Source: Saprospiraceae bacterium (GTDB taxonomy: Bacteria; Bacteroidota; Bacteroidia; Chitinophagales; Saprospiraceae). From it: a stretch of DNA of 53,807 nucleotides. Below the pieces are notes generated by a model. The model was not told the origin of the DNA. It did not search any database and saw only the letters and a list, made by a program, of their open reading frames with translations. A program made the translations under genes and the position numbers. The DNA lies in NCBI GenBank assembly GCA_020848995.1, contig JADLHA010000037.1:1-53807 (forward strand), written 5' to 3'. The first letter of the stretch is position 1; every line of letters starts with the position of its first letter. Positions 7,248-17,454 of the stretch are shown piece by piece.

Positions 7248-10200
7248 TCATTCCTGAAGACAGGGGGCAAGCCATTTTTCGGCTGTTGCAACGTCCCATC
7301 CCTTTCGTTCAGCATAGTCCTCGAGCTGGTCACGCCCAATTTCGCTGATGGTAAAGTATCGCGCCTCCGGATGGGCAAAATACCATCCGCTGACCGCGGC
7401 TGCCGGATGCATGGCCATGCTCTCAGTAAGCTGCAGTCCGATGGAGTGCTCTACGTCGAGCAGCTTCCATAGCTGTTGCTTCTCGGTGTGTTCCGGGCAG
7501 GCCGGGTAACCCGGTGCCGGGCGGATACCGGCATAAGCCTCGCGGATCAGGTCTTCGTTGCTCAGCGCCTCGTCCTGCGCGTATCCCCAGAATTCCTTGC
7601 GGACGCGTTCGTGCAGGTATTCGGCTAACGCTTCGGCCAGCCGGTCGGCGAGCGCTTTGACCATGATCGCGTGGTAATCGTCGTGCATGCGTTCATAGCG
7701 AGATACCAGCGATTCCACACCAAATCCCGCGCATACGGCAAATGCACCGATGAAGTCGCTTGGAGCCTCCCCGAGCGGCCGGATGAAGTCCGCCAAACAC
7801 AGGTTGGGAAGCCCCTCGGCTTTTTTTACTTGTTGGCGAAGGTGGTGGAGCGTACAAAGTCTTTTCGAGGGTGCGTCCGGGTCGAAGACTGCAACGTCGT
7901 CGCCTTCGGATCCTGCCGGGAACAGGCCAAGGACCGCGCGAGCCTGAAGCACTCCCGAATCCTGCCATTCGTCGAGCATGCGTTGGGCGTCGTCATATAA
8001 TTTCCGGGCTTCCACGCCTATTCTTTCATCTTCCATGATCGCCGGATAACGCCCACCAAGTTCCCAGCTCATAAAAAAGGGTGTCCAGTCGATGTAGCGC
8101 CGCAGGTCCTTCACCGGGATCTGGTCAAAAATACGAACGCCTGTTAGTTTTGGGGGAGGAACCGCCGTTCCCTCCCAGTTTGTCGTCCACCGGTTGGCAC
8201 GGGCTTCACCGATGGGAACCAGCTGCCGCTGCTGCCGGCGCTGTAGCCGTTGCTGTCGCGTGCGCTCGTATTCTGAACGGATCTCCTTCAGGTAATGGTC
8301 GCGCTGTGCTTGATCTTCATTCAGCAGTTGGCTCACGACGTGTACGGCACGCGAGGCATCAACTACGTGAATGACGGGATGCCGGTATCGCGGTTCGATT
8401 TTCATTGCGGTGTGCAGCTTTGAGGTCGTAGCGCCACCAATGAGTAAGGGTATTTCGAAGCCCTCCCGCTCCATTTCCTCTGCAAGGTGAACCATCTCGT
8501 CGAGTGATGGCGTGATGAGTCCGCTCAATCCAATGACGTCGACCTGTTCCGCCCGCGCCCTTTCGAGAATGTGGTGACCGGGAACCATTACTCCGAGGTC
8601 GATGATTTCGTAATTATTGCAGGAAAGCACGACGCCGACGATGTTTTTGCCAATGTCGTGCACATCCCCTTTGACCGTGGCCAGCAGGATGCGGCCTTTG
8701 GCCTGGGCGCGCTCCCCCTGTTCCGTCTCCATAAAGGGGGTGAGGTAAGCGACCGCCTGTTTCATCACGCGTGCGCTTTTGACGACCTGAGGCAGGAACA
8801 TCTTTCCGGCGCCAAAGAGGTCTCCCACCTCGTTCATGCCGTCCATGAGAGGGCCCTCAATCACGCGCAGCGGGCTACCGAGGGCAACCCGTGCTTGTTC
8901 GCTATCCTCGACAATCCAATCGGTGATGCCCTTTACCAGGGCGTATTGAAGGCGTTTTTCTACAGGGGCATCCCGCCAGGATGCCTGAGCGGGATCTGAG
9001 GATGTGATTTGCGTTTTCTCGAGGGTTTCGGCGAGCTGGGTCAGTCGCTCGGTTGAATCGGGCCGTCGGTTGAAAAGTACGTCTTCCACCCGTTCGAGCA
9101 AATCGGCGGGGAGCTGGTCGTAGATGTCGACCTGTCCGGCATTGACAATGCCCATGTCCATACCCGCGCGGATAGCGTGGTACAAAAAGGCAGTGTGCAT
9201 AGCTTTGCGCAAGACCTCGTTGCCCCGGTAGGCAAACGACAGGTTGCTGACGCCACCGCTCACGCTGGCACCCGGGCAAAGCAGTTTGATCTGGCGGGTG
9301 GCTTCCAGAAAGGCGATTGCATAATCGTTGTGCTCTTCGATGCCGGTGGCAACGGCAAAGATGTTGGGATCAAAGATGATGTCGCATGCACGGAATCCGG
9401 CACGCTGGGTCAAGAGGGCATAGGCGCGGCAGCAAATTTCCACTTTGCGTTGGGCTGTATCGGCCTGACCCGCTTCGTCGAATGCCATGACGACGACCGC
9501 TGCTCCCAGCCGCCTCAGGGTGCGTGCCTGCGTCAGAAATGCGGCTTCACCCTCTTTCAAAGAAATCGAATTGACCGCGCACTTGCCTTGCATGCACTTG
9601 AGGCCGGCGACCAGGACATTCCATTTTGAAGAGTCGACCATCACCGGAACGCGCACGATGTCGGGTTCTGAACCCATCAGATTGAGAAATTCGACCATGG
9701 CCTTTTCCCCATCGAGCAGGGCTTCATCCATATTGACATCGAGCACCTGAGCGCCGGCCTCAACTTGTTGGCGGGCTACCTGCAGGGCTTCGTCGAACCG
9801 GTTGTTCAGGATCAAACGGGCAAACTGACGGGAGCCCGTCACATTGGTGCGCTCACCGATGTTCACAAAGTTCAAGTCGGGACGAAACACAAGGGCCTCA
9901 AGTCCGGAAAGACTGAGGGTTCCAGGATCCCGTGGAATTGCGCGGGGCTCCACGCCCTTTATGGCTTCCGCCATGCGCGCAATGTGGCTGGGGCGGGTCC
10001 CGCAGCACCCACCGACGATGTTGACCAGGCCTCTTTTTGCGAACGAGGCCATGTAATTGCGCATTTCATCGGGAGTCTGGTCGTAGCCTCCAAGCTCATT
10101 GGGCAATCCGGCATTGGGATAGGCACTGACCCGGCAGGGGGCGATGCGGCTGAGTACTTCGATGTGGGGTTCCATTTCGCGTGCACCCAGGGCGCAATTC

Positions 10201-10931
10201 AGGCCAATGGAAAAAAGTGGCAGGTGTGAAACCGAAACGAAAAAGGCCTCCACGGTTTGACCGGACAGCGTTCTGCCGCTTGCATCGGTAATGGTTCCCG
10301 ATACCATGATGGGAAGGCGTCGTCCCAACGATTCAAACAGGCAGTCAATGGCGTATAGGGCCGCTTTGGCGTTGAGGGTGTCGAAGATGGTCTCTACGAG
10401 GAGGAGGTCCACGCCCCCGTCTACCAATCCGCGGGCCTGTTGGTAATACGCATCCGCAAGTTCGTCGAAGTGGATGCTGCGAAATCCGGGGCGCTGGATG
10501 TCGGGGCTCAGGCTTGCCGTCTTATTGGTAGGGCCCAGTGCTCCGGCAACGAATTTTGGGGAACCGCCTCGATTCATTGACCATTCGTCTGCAGCCTGAC
10601 GGGCAAGGCGTGCCGAAACGAGGTTCATTTCATAGGCCTGGTCCTCGAGACGGTAATCGGCTTGTGAAATTGCATTGGCATTGAATGTATTGGTCTCAAG
10701 GATGTCTGCTCCGGCTTCGAGGTATGCGCGGTGTATGTCGAGGATAACTTGTGGCCGCGTCAGCGAAAGGAGGTCATTGTTGCCCCGGAGATCGCAAGGG
10801 TGATGTCGAAAGTGCTCACCTCGAAAATCCAGCTCGGTGAGGCGGGCTTCCTGGATCATGGTCCCCATGGCTCCGTCGAGCAGCAGGATCCGCTCGCCGG
10901 AAAGTCGTTCAATTTCGTGCAATGTGCTCAT
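7248..10931 (-). CDS. metH: Cobalamin-dependent methionine synthase
   Basis: Transfers methyl from methyltetrahydrofolate through cobalamin to homocysteine. The protein has 1227 residues, full length. Domains in order: homocysteine-binding with [12 protein letters not shown] and zinc cysteines in GLNCALG and [11 protein letters not shown] (to about 330); pterin-binding with [14 protein letters not shown] (about 350-620); B12-binding with the lower-ligand His in [12 protein letters not shown] (about 650-890); and the SAM-dependent activation domain to the C-terminus. I chose the internal ATG giving [17 protein letters not shown] -7-like box sits only about six bases upstream of it, so the leader would be very short, and no cobalamin riboswitch fits in the gap. 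Bases 8131-8150 carry a degenerate copy of the scattered palindrome. Confidence 0.97.
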   Translation of the reverse strand: MSTLHEIERLSGERILLLDGAMGTMIQEARLTELDFRGEHFRHHPCDLRGNNDLLSLTRPQVILDIHRAYLEAGADILETNTFNANAISQADYRLEDQAYEMNLVSARLARQAADEWSMNRGGSPKFVAGALGPTNKTASLSPDIQRPGFRSIHFDELADAYYQQARGLVDGGVDLLLVETIFDTLNAKAALYAIDCLFESLGRRLPIMVSGTITDASGRTLSGQTVEAFFVSVSHLPLFSIGLNCALGAREMEPHIEVLSRIAPCRVSAYPNAGLPNELGGYDQTPDEMRNYMASFAKRGLVNIVGGCCGTRPSHIARMAEAIKGVEPRAIPRDPGTLSLSGLEALVFRPDLNFVNIGERTNVTGSRQFARLILNNRFDEALQVARQQVEAGAQVLDVNMDEALLDGEKAMVEFLNLMGSEPDIVRVPVMVDSSKWNVLVAGLKCMQGKCAVNSISLKEGEAAFLTQARTLRRLGAAVVVMAFDEAGQADTAQRKVEICCRAYALLTQRAGFRACDIIFDPNIFAVATGIEEHNDYAIAFLEATRQIKLLCPGASVSGGVSNLSFAYRGNEVLRKAMHTAFLYHAIRAGMDMGIVNAGQVDIYDQLPADLLERVEDVLFNRRPDSTERLTQLAETLEKTQITSSDPAQASWRDAPVEKRLQYALVKGITDWIVEDSEQARVALGSPLRVIEGPLMDGMNEVGDLFGAGKMFLPQVVKSARVMKQAVAYLTPFMETEQGERAQAKGRILLATVKGDVHDIGKNIVGVVLSCNNYEIIDLGVMVPGHHILERARAEQVDVIGLSGLITPSLDEMVHLAEEMEREGFEIPLLIGGATTSKLHTAMKIEPRYRHPVIHVVDASRAVHVVSQLLNEDQAQRDHYLKEIRSEYERTRQQRLQRRQQRQLVPIGEARANRWTTNWEGTAVPPPKLTGVRIFDQIPVKDLRRYIDWTPFFMSWELGGRYPAIMEDERIGVEARKLYDDAQRMLDEWQDSGVLQARAVLGLFPAGSEGDDVAVFDPDAPSKRLCTLHHLRQQVKKAEGLPNLCLADFIRPLGEAPSDFIGAFAVCAGFGVESLVSRYERMHDDYHAIMVKALADRLAEALAEYLHERVRKEFWGYAQDEALSNEDLIREAYAGIRPAPGYPACPEHTEKQQLWKLLDVEHSIGLQLTESMAMHPAAAVSGWYFAHPEARYFTISEIGRDQLEDYAERKGWDVATAEKWLAPCLQE
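8131..8150 (+). repeat. Scattered palindrome, degenerate copy inside metH
   Basis: ATACGAACGCCTGTTAGTTT matches the repeat family at both arms (ACGAACG, TGTTAGT) with changes in the centre. Antisense to metH. Confidence 0.45.
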
Positions 10932-10937
10932 CTGCGG

Positions 10938-10945
10938 CAAAGATA
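10938..10945 (-). promoter_or_regulatory. Predicted -7 box of metH
   Basis: Minus-strand TATCTTTG ends about six bases before the metH ATG, so transcription would begin at or near the start codon. No -33 TTTG at normal distance. Confidence 0.35.
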
Positions 10946-11016
10946 CGTGCAGGACCAAGCTGTGAAGGCCTTGTCTGGCAGGGGTTTACACAGTTGTAAT
11001 TGGGATGCTGTAGTCT

Positions 11017-12204
11017 TTAAAGAGGATCGCGAAGCTCAAGATGGTTGAGCAAGTGCACTACGCGGTCGACTTCGACGTCGCGGATGGTGAGTGGGGGAGC
11101 GATCCGCAACGACCCCGGGTCAAACAGAAAACTTTCAGCGAGCATGTGCCCCTTGAACAATTCGGCAATCCATCGCATGGTCTTTTGGGCATTTCCGAGC
11201 TCTGCGGCCATGAACAAGCCGCAATGCCTCAGCTCCCTGACCTGCGGATTGGAAATGCCTGAGGCGAGTCGTTCGCCCATTTTTCGGGCGTTTTCCATCA
11301 GGTCGTCGCGCAACAGTACGTTCAGCCCAGCCAATCCGGCCGCGCAACTCACCGGATGCCCCCCAAAGGTCGTGAGGTGTGCCAGGGGCAAGGTGCGAAA
11401 CAGCTGGCGGAAAAGTGCTTGAGAGGTGATCATGGCCGACAGGGGCATCCCGGCTCCGAGGGCTTTGCCGGCGAGGAGGATGTCGGGGACTGACTCTCCG
11501 TGCATAAAGGCAAACAGCTTTCCGGTGCGCCCCATGCCCGTCTGGATCTCATCCAGCACGAGCAGGCTCCCGGTTTGGTCACAGCGCTTTCGCAGATCCT
11601 TCCACCACGTCGATTCGGCTGTGCGAACTCCGGCCTCAGCCTGCACCACTTCCGAAAAAACTGCAGCTGTTTGCGGCCCAATGCGGTCGAGTTCGCAGGG
11701 GTCGCCAAACGAAAGGAAGCGAACGCCGGGAAGGAGTGGCAAAAAGGGAGCTTTATGGTTTTCGTCGGAGCGAAGGGATTCTGCCCCAAGCGTGCTGCCG
11801 TGGTAGGCGTTCCTGCAAACCGCGATCTCAGCCCTTCCCGTTGCCAGCCGGGCCAGTTTGATGGCTGCATCGACGACTTCGCTACCACTGCTCAGAAAGT
11901 AAAATGCGTCGAGCCCGGCGGGTAACAAGTCGGCCAGGCGCTCTGCAAGCTGAATTTGCACCTTCTGGAGGTGCTCTCCATAGACGTTGGTGTGCAGGTA
12001 TTCGCGGGATTGGGAGGCGATGGCATCGAGCACTTCCGGAACGCTATGGCCGAGGTTGCTGACGCCAAAACCGGAAGACAGGTCGAGGTAAGCCCGGCCC
12101 TGCATGTCAAACAGATAATTGCCTTCGGCACGCCCCATGTCAAATCCTTGAGGGATTTCACTCGTTTGGGCTAGGTAGGTCAGAAATTGTCGTCTCAACA
12201 GCAT
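11017..12204 (-). CDS. Class III PLP-dependent aminotransferase
   Basis: A 395-residue omega-aminotransferase of the acetylornithine/ornithine/putrescine group, cytoplasmic. Visible fold-type I features: FLSSGSEVVDAAIKLAR (phosphate-binding), AYHGSTLGAESL, LLVLDEIQTGMGRTGKLFA with the PLP Asp, LLAGKALGAGMP with the Schiff-base lysine, and TFGGHPVSCAAG. Substrate cannot be told from sequence, and no arginine or lysine pathway genes are adjacent. A reading frame continues 24 codons further upstream, but the ATG at 12204 gives a normal family N-terminus and lies downstream of a good -7 box at 12274-12281, so I prefer it. Confidence 0.88.
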   Translation of the reverse strand: MLLRRQFLTYLAQTSEIPQGFDMGRAEGNYLFDMQGRAYLDLSSGFGVSNLGHSVPEVLDAIASQSREYLHTNVYGEHLQKVQIQLAERLADLLPAGLDAFYFLSSGSEVVDAAIKLARLATGRAEIAVCRNAYHGSTLGAESLRSDENHKAPFLPLLPGVRFLSFGDPCELDRIGPQTAAVFSEVVQAEAGVRTAESTWWKDLRKRCDQTGSLLVLDEIQTGMGRTGKLFAFMHGESVPDILLAGKALGAGMPLSAMITSQALFRQLFRTLPLAHLTTFGGHPVSCAAGLAGLNVLLRDDLMENARKMGERLASGISNPQVRELRHCGLFMAAELGNAQKTMRWIAELFKGHMLAESFLFDPGSLRIAPPLTIRDVEVDRVVHLLNHLELRDPL

Positions 12205-12273
12205 GATGGCCGGCCCAGGCGCATTTCTAAAGACAGGGAGGCGCCAATCTGCCGAATTGGGGGATATTTGTGG

Positions 12274-12281
12274 CAAAATTA
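12274..12281 (-). promoter_or_regulatory. Predicted -7 box of the class III aminotransferase
   Basis: Minus-strand TAATTTTG matches TAnnTTTG and lies about 70 bases before the ATG at 12204. It overlaps the start region of the divergent thioredoxin-like gene. Confidence 0.4.
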
Positions 12282-12290
12282 ACGATTCGC

Positions 12291-13496
12291 ATGCACAGCA
12301 GAATTTTGAGGAGATCCTGGGTGAAGTTCGCGGCGATTCTCGCCCTGCCCGCCCTGACCATCGCGCAACCGGCAGCCACGGGGCTCAAAGGGATCGATTT
12401 TTACCACGGCAGTTTTCGCGAGGCGCTTGAATTGGCGGCAAAAGAACAAAAACTCGTTTTCGTCGATGCGTACACGACCTGGTGTGGCCCTTGTCGCAGG
12501 ATGTCTGCCAACGTGTTTCCCGATGAGGCGGTTGGCGAATTTTACAACGCCAGTTTTGTCAACATGAAAATCGACATGGAAAAAGGCGAGGGCCCCGACA
12601 TTGGGCGTCAGTATGGGGTGCGCTCGTATCCAACGTTTTTGTTCATTGGTTCGGATGGAAAGGTCGTGCACTCAGCAGGTGGCGCCAGGCCTGCGGAAGC
12701 CTTTATCGAGCTTGGTCGCGAGGCGTTGAAGAAACAAGATCGCAGCGCCGACTGGGCGAAGCGGTACGAAGCCGGCGAGCGCGATGCAGCCACGGTGCTG
12801 GCCTATATCAAGGCGCTCAACCTGGTGGGTAAGCCGAGCTTGCGCGTTGCCAACGAATACCTCTCCTCCCAAAGCGACCTCACCACGCCGGAGAACCTCG
12901 AGATCATACTCGAAGCGACCACAGAAGCCGATTCGCGGATATTCGATCTGTTGGTGCGCAACGAGAAGGCCATTGTTGGCTCGATCGGCCGGGAGCGCTA
13001 TGAATTTAAAGTAACTCAGGCCTGCCGGAAGACCCTGCGCAAAGCCTGTGAATACCGCAACGAATCGCTGCTGCTCGAAGCGCAGACGAAAATGAAGTAC
13101 GTGCCCAAACAGCAAAAGGCATTTGAGTACACCAGCAGCCTGGAATTTTACGGAGAGACCAACCAGCCGCAACCTTTTTACAAATCGGCAAAAGCCTATG
13201 CAGACAAAGTGATCCGCAAGGACGCAGGCGCCTTAAAGGACCTGGGGCAACTCTGCATCAAGTATTTCAGGGACGATAAGGGCTGCCGTGAGCTCGCTGA
13301 GAAGACGGCGCGCCAGGCCTACGCGCTCAGCCAGTCTCAGCCCTACTGCATCCACTATGCGCGAATGCTGCACCACAACGGCAAAAAAGACGAGGCCGTC
13401 GAATGTGTCCGCAAAGGGATCGCCCATGCCCGCACGCAGGGCGAACCTACCGAAATGCTCGATTACCTTCTGCGGGACTGGGGCGTTTCACCGTGA
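12291..13496 (+). CDS. Secreted thioredoxin-fold protein with C-terminal helical region
   Basis: A 401-residue protein. An N-terminal signal peptide (RRSWVKFAAILALPALTIAQ) is followed by a thioredoxin domain (about residues 30-145) with the redox motif TTWCGPCRRM and the cis-proline in VRSYPTFLFI. The remaining 250 residues are helical, without a recognised domain, and may be TPR-like. Likely an envelope thiol oxidoreductase; its client is unknown. A GTG seven codons upstream is in frame, but the ATG gives a proper signal peptide. A copy of the scattered palindrome follows the stop after two bases. Confidence 0.8.
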   Translation: MHSRILRRSWVKFAAILALPALTIAQPAATGLKGIDFYHGSFREALELAAKEQKLVFVDAYTTWCGPCRRMSANVFPDEAVGEFYNASFVNMKIDMEKGEGPDIGRQYGVRSYPTFLFIGSDGKVVHSAGGARPAEAFIELGREALKKQDRSADWAKRYEAGERDAATVLAYIKALNLVGKPSLRVANEYLSSQSDLTTPENLEIILEATTEADSRIFDLLVRNEKAIVGSIGRERYEFKVTQACRKTLRKACEYRNESLLLEAQTKMKYVPKQQKAFEYTSSLEFYGETNQPQPFYKSAKAYADKVIRKDAGALKDLGQLCIKYFRDDKGCRELAEKTARQAYALSQSQPYCIHYARMLHHNGKKDEAVECVRKGIAHARTQGEPTEMLDYLLRDWGVSP

Positions 13497-13498
13497 AT

Positions 13499-13520
13499 AC
13501 TTACAAACGTTCGTTAGTGC
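13499..13520 (-). repeat. Scattered palindrome ACGAACGTTTG, intergenic copy
   Basis: On the minus strand the site reads ACTAACGAACGTTTGTAAGT. It starts two bases after the stop of the thioredoxin-like gene and contains the exact core. Confidence 0.75.
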
Positions 13521-13602
13521 ATTATGGTTGTGGCGATCTGCGATCAGGGCATTTCCGGGAAACGGGATTTTCCCTTCATTGTTTAGTCAAAAGGATGTTC
13601 GC

Positions 13603-15450
13603 ATGAACTTCCTGAGCCTCGAGCGCGCCTCCAAATCCTACGGGGAAAAGACCCTGTTCGAAGATCTGAATCTGCAGATCAACCAGGGTGACAAGGTGGC
13701 CCTGGTGGCGCGAAACGGGTCAGGAAAATCTTCCCTGCTGCGCATGCTGGCCGGCGAGGAGCCTCTGGAGGGTGCGGGAGTGAGCCTGTACCGGAACCGC
13801 GACGTCCGGACGGCCTACCTCGGACAGGATCCGGCATTCGACGGTTCGATGACGGTGCTGGATGCCGTCCTCGACCAGCCATTTGAGTGGATGCATGCCC
13901 TGGTCACCCTGCATCGCGCGCACCAGTCCAGGCCTGGCGACGATTGGGAAAAAGTGGTTGCATCGCTGGACGAACCCGGAGCATGGGAGCTCGACGCCAG
14001 GCTCCGCGAGCTGATGGGCAAATTTGGGTTGCCCGGTTTCGATGCCCGCGTCGGTGAGCTCAGCGGGGGCCAGAAAAAGCGCCTGGCGCTGGTGCGCATC
14101 TTGTGCGGAGACCCCGAGTTTCTGATCCTCGACGAACCCACCAACCACTTGGATCTTTCGATGATCGAGTGGCTTGAGCGCTATCTGAGTCAACCGGGAA
14201 TCACCTTGCTGATGGTCACCCACGACCGCTATTTCCTCAACAACGTATGCAACGGAATCTGCGAGCTCGACGAAGGCCATTTGTACAAATATCCCGGTGA
14301 CTACGAGGACTACCTCGAAAAGAAAACCCAAAGAATGCTGAATGATGCCGTCGTGCGGGAGAAGACAGAAAAACTGCTGCGGCGGGAACTGGAATGGGTG
14401 CGGCGCATGCCACGTGCCCGGACCACCAAGAGCAAAGCACGCGTCGGGCAATACTACAGCATGAAAGAGCAATTGGGCAAGCCGGTTCAGACCGAGATGG
14501 AAGAAATTCCTCTGGAGACACCGCGGCTTGGATCGAAAGTACTTGAGTTGCATCACGTTCACAAGTCTTTTGGAGATCGCAAACTGATCGCCGACCTGAG
14601 TTACAAGTTCAAACCCACGGACCGCGTGGGCATCGTTGGACCCAATGGCTCTGGAAAGACGACCTTATTGCGCCTCATTACCGGCCAACTCAAGCCAGAC
14701 CAGGGTAAGGTCATTTCCGGAGAGACCCTTGCGAACGGGTATTACCAACAGGAGGGCTTGCCGCTCCGGGAGGACCGGCGGGTCATAGAATATGTGCGCT
14801 CCATTGCCGACCACCTGCCACTGCGCAAAGGGCATAAACTGAGTGCGGAGAGTTTGCTCGAGCGTTTCCTGTTTCCCCGTTCGCAGCAACAGGTTTATTG
14901 TTCGCAGCTTAGCGGTGGCGAAAAGCGGAGGCTATACCTGCTGTCCATTCTGATGGGCAATCCCAATTTTCTGATCCTGGACGAGCCGACCAACGACCTC
15001 GACATCATCACACTCAATGTACTCGAACAATACCTCATCGACTTTCCGGGCTGCGTGCTCATCGTTTCCCACGACCGGTATTTCATGGACAAGATCGTTC
15101 AGCACCTGTTCGTCCTGGGTGCCGACGGGCAGGTTGCCGATTTCCCCGGCAACTATTCAGATTACCGGAATGCCAAGGAAGCAGCACCGGTAGTGGAAAA
15201 ATCCACCGGCGTGCCGGTTCCAGACCGCGTACGCAGACCTGGACAGCGCGAAAAGCGCCAAATGGAGCAGATTGAGCGGGAGCTGGGCCGCCTGAGCGAA
15301 GAGCGCGATGGCATCGTAGCCGGATTTTCCAGAAATGCCCTTGCGGGTGACGAAATTGCCATAGCCCATCGCCGCCTGGGCGAACTGCAGGCCCAAATCC
15401 TGGAGCTCGAGCGCCAGTGGGAAGAACTTCTCGAGCAGTCGGCTGGTTAA
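13603..15450 (+). CDS. ABC-F family ATPase (Uup-like)
   Basis: A 615-residue soluble protein with two ABC domains and no membrane segments, so an ABC-F ribosome-associated ATPase and not a transporter. First domain: Walker A ARNGSGKSS, signature LSGGQKKRLAL, Walker B LILDEPTNHLD. Linker about residues 240-300, rich in charged residues. Second domain: Walker A GPNGSGKTT, signature LSGGEKRRLYL, Walker B LILDEPTNDLD. A C-terminal coiled coil (last 75 residues, EQIERELGRL and ILELERQWEELLEQ) is the Uup-type extension. The first Walker A has Ala-Arg where Gly-x is usual. The reading frame extends upstream inside the previous gene; the ATG here gives MNFLSLERASKSYGEK. Confidence 0.92.
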   Translation: MNFLSLERASKSYGEKTLFEDLNLQINQGDKVALVARNGSGKSSLLRMLAGEEPLEGAGVSLYRNRDVRTAYLGQDPAFDGSMTVLDAVLDQPFEWMHALVTLHRAHQSRPGDDWEKVVASLDEPGAWELDARLRELMGKFGLPGFDARVGELSGGQKKRLALVRILCGDPEFLILDEPTNHLDLSMIEWLERYLSQPGITLLMVTHDRYFLNNVCNGICELDEGHLYKYPGDYEDYLEKKTQRMLNDAVVREKTEKLLRRELEWVRRMPRARTTKSKARVGQYYSMKEQLGKPVQTEMEEIPLETPRLGSKVLELHHVHKSFGDRKLIADLSYKFKPTDRVGIVGPNGSGKTTLLRLITGQLKPDQGKVISGETLANGYYQQEGLPLREDRRVIEYVRSIADHLPLRKGHKLSAESLLERFLFPRSQQQVYCSQLSGGEKRRLYLLSILMGNPNFLILDEPTNDLDIITLNVLEQYLIDFPGCVLIVSHDRYFMDKIVQHLFVLGADGQVADFPGNYSDYRNAKEAAPVVEKSTGVPVPDRVRRPGQREKRQMEQIERELGRLSEERDGIVAGFSRNALAGDEIAIAHRRLGELQAQILELERQWEELLEQSAG

Positions 15451-15490
15451 ACTGTTTTAAGTTTGTCGGGTTTTTTTAACAAACCCTCCA

Positions 15491-16768
15491 TTGACCACGG
15501 GTAAAGTAACGGTTATCATTGCCTTCAGCGTCCTGGTGATCCTCGGAATCCTGGGGATGCAGGCCTATTTCATCAAGCAGAGCATCAACCGGGAGGAGCG
15601 GGAGTTCCATCGTGCCGTGAGCATTGCGCTCAGAAATACAGCCAACGGCATTGCAAAATACAACAATGCCAAGGTCACCGAGAAGGGATTGATCGTACAG
15701 GAGGCCAGCAACACCTACGAAGTCAACGTCAATACCCCCGTAGATCATTCCGTATTGGCGGTATTGCTGGAGACCGAGCTCGAAAAACAGAACATCAAAA
15801 CGCCCTTTGAATACGGCGTGTACGACTGCAACACCAATGAGCTGATCTATAGCGAATGCTGCAATGTGCCGACCGATAAAAAGATCAAGTCCGGCAAAAA
15901 GAAGAAAGCCGCGAAAAAGAACCAGGCTACGAATTACTTCGTCATCAAATTTCCGGAGAAGCAGACTTATGTCTATCAGAGCATGGGAAATTTGCTCTTC
16001 TTTTCCGGCTTGTTGCTGGCCGCCTGCATCATTCTTGCCTCCGCCATCTACATCATCCTGCGGCAAAAGCGATACTCAGAGCTGATGCGGGATTTTGTAA
16101 ACAACATGACCCACGAATTCAAGACGCCCATTTCGTCGATCAAAATTGCGGCTGAGGTTCTGGCCAGCCACCCCCTTGTCGAAGAGGACCGGCGCCTGAG
16201 TCAGTATGCCAAGATCATTAAAGATCAGAATGCGCGGCTGAACGACCAGATTGAAAAAGTCTTACAGCTTGCCAAAATGGAATCCTCCAGTTTTGAATTA
16301 AAAATGGAGGAACTGGATGTACATGAACTCATTCAGCAGGTAGTTGACCACCAGCAATTGCGGGTTCGCGAGTCGGGAGGCATAATGGAAACAGATTTCC
16401 GGACGGTCAATCACATGGTCCGGGCGGACCGGTTTCACCTGCTCAACGTCGTCAGCAACCTCGTCGACAATGCCATCAAATACAGCGTCGGGCACCCGGA
16501 GATCTACATCCGCACACTTGACCTGATCGATGGGTGCGCCCTGGAGATTGAAGACCATGGCATTGGCATTAAGAAAGAAGACCTTCCCTATTTGTTTGAT
16601 AAGTTCTACCGCGTGTCGACGGGCGATGTGCACAATGTCAAGGGATTTGGCATAGGGCTGTATTACGTGAAGCGGGTTTGCGACGCACACGGCTTCGAGC
16701 TGGGCATCCAGAGCGAATACAAGAAGGGAACAATTGTTCGTATCTTGCTCAAAAATTCCCATAAATGA
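15491..16768 (+). CDS. Two-component sensor histidine kinase (RprX-like)
   Basis: A 425-residue inner-membrane kinase. TM helix 1 at about residues 6-24, a periplasmic domain of about 150 residues with a lysine-rich stretch, and TM helix 2 at about 160-185. The H box FVNNMTHEFKTPISSIKIA carries the phosphorylated His; the N box is NLVDNAIKYS, and the G boxes are DHGIGIKKED and GFGIGLYYV. The likely start is TTG at 15491, because the next ATG lies inside the first TM helix. The stop overlaps the response regulator ATG by four bases. The signal sensed is unknown. Confidence 0.9.
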   Translation: MTTGKVTVIIAFSVLVILGILGMQAYFIKQSINREEREFHRAVSIALRNTANGIAKYNNAKVTEKGLIVQEASNTYEVNVNTPVDHSVLAVLLETELEKQNIKTPFEYGVYDCNTNELIYSECCNVPTDKKIKSGKKKKAAKKNQATNYFVIKFPEKQTYVYQSMGNLLFFSGLLLAACIILASAIYIILRQKRYSELMRDFVNNMTHEFKTPISSIKIAAEVLASHPLVEEDRRLSQYAKIIKDQNARLNDQIEKVLQLAKMESSSFELKMEELDVHELIQQVVDHQQLRVRESGGIMETDFRTVNHMVRADRFHLLNVVSNLVDNAIKYSVGHPEIYIRTLDLIDGCALEIEDHGIGIKKEDLPYLFDKFYRVSTGDVHNVKGFGIGLYYVKRVCDAHGFELGIQSEYKKGTIVRILLKNSHK

Positions 16769-17454
16769 AACGGGCCAGAATACTGTACGCCGAAGACGAC
16801 GAAACGCTTTCATTTATTACCAAGGACCATCTCGAACTTCAGGGTTACGAGGTTGTCCATTGCATAAGTGGCGGTGCAACGTTTGAGAAGTTCAAGGAAG
16901 AAAAATTTGACATCGTTATCCTGGACGTGATGTTGCCTGAAATGGACGGTTTTACCATAGCCGAGAACATCCGGAAGAAAGACCACCAGATTCCCATTCT
17001 ATTCCTCACGGCCAAGTCACTCAAGGACGACCGCATCCACGGTCTCAAACTGGGAGGGGACGACTACCTCACCAAGCCCTTCAGCATTGAGGAGCTCATT
17101 TTAAAAATCGAGATCTTTTTGAGGCGCAGCCGGGTGTTTGAATCCCCAACGGAAGAAAAGGAGATCCAGGTCGGCATTTACCGGTACCTTCCGTTGGAAT
17201 ACCAATTGGTTTTTGACGATCAATCGCGGATCCTCACCCAGCGTGAAAGTGAATTGCTCAGTTTTCTGGTCAAAAATAAAAACAAGGTCATTAAGCGTTC
17301 GGTCATCCTGGAGACCCTCTGGGGTGAGGACGATTACTTTATGGGCCGGAGCCTGGACGTGTTTATTTCCAGGCTTCGCAAGTACCTGAGCGACGATCCG
17401 GCACTGAAGATCGATAACATCCATGGCATCGGCTTTAAATTTATATGCCCCTGA
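16765..17454 (+). CDS. OmpR-family response regulator (RprY-like)
   Basis: A 229-residue DNA-binding partner of the upstream kinase. Receiver domain (1-120): acidic pair YAEDDETL, phospho-acceptor Asp in VILDVMLPEMDG, Thr in LFLTAKS, Lys in YLTKPFS. Winged-helix output domain (about 130-229) with LTQRESELLSFL and GRSLDVFISRLRKYL. Targets unknown. Translation is coupled to the kinase through ATGA, and the downstream DUF4271 gene overlaps its end by ten bases. Confidence 0.93.
   Translation: MKRARILYAEDDETLSFITKDHLELQGYEVVHCISGGATFEKFKEEKFDIVILDVMLPEMDGFTIAENIRKKDHQIPILFLTAKSLKDDRIHGLKLGGDDYLTKPFSIEELILKIEIFLRRSRVFESPTEEKEIQVGIYRYLPLEYQLVFDDQSRILTQRESELLSFLVKNKNKVIKRSVILETLWGEDDYFMGRSLDVFISRLRKYLSDDPALKIDNIHGIGFKFICP

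Noticed and set aside
10932-11016. Cobalamin riboswitch before metH
   Set aside because: The upstream gap is under 90 bases and shows no B12-box-like sequence; the same applies to icmF.
15461-15487. Stem GGGTTT/AAACCC between the ABC-F and kinase genes as a terminator
   Set aside because: The T run is in the loop and not after the stem, and the stem is only six base pairs.
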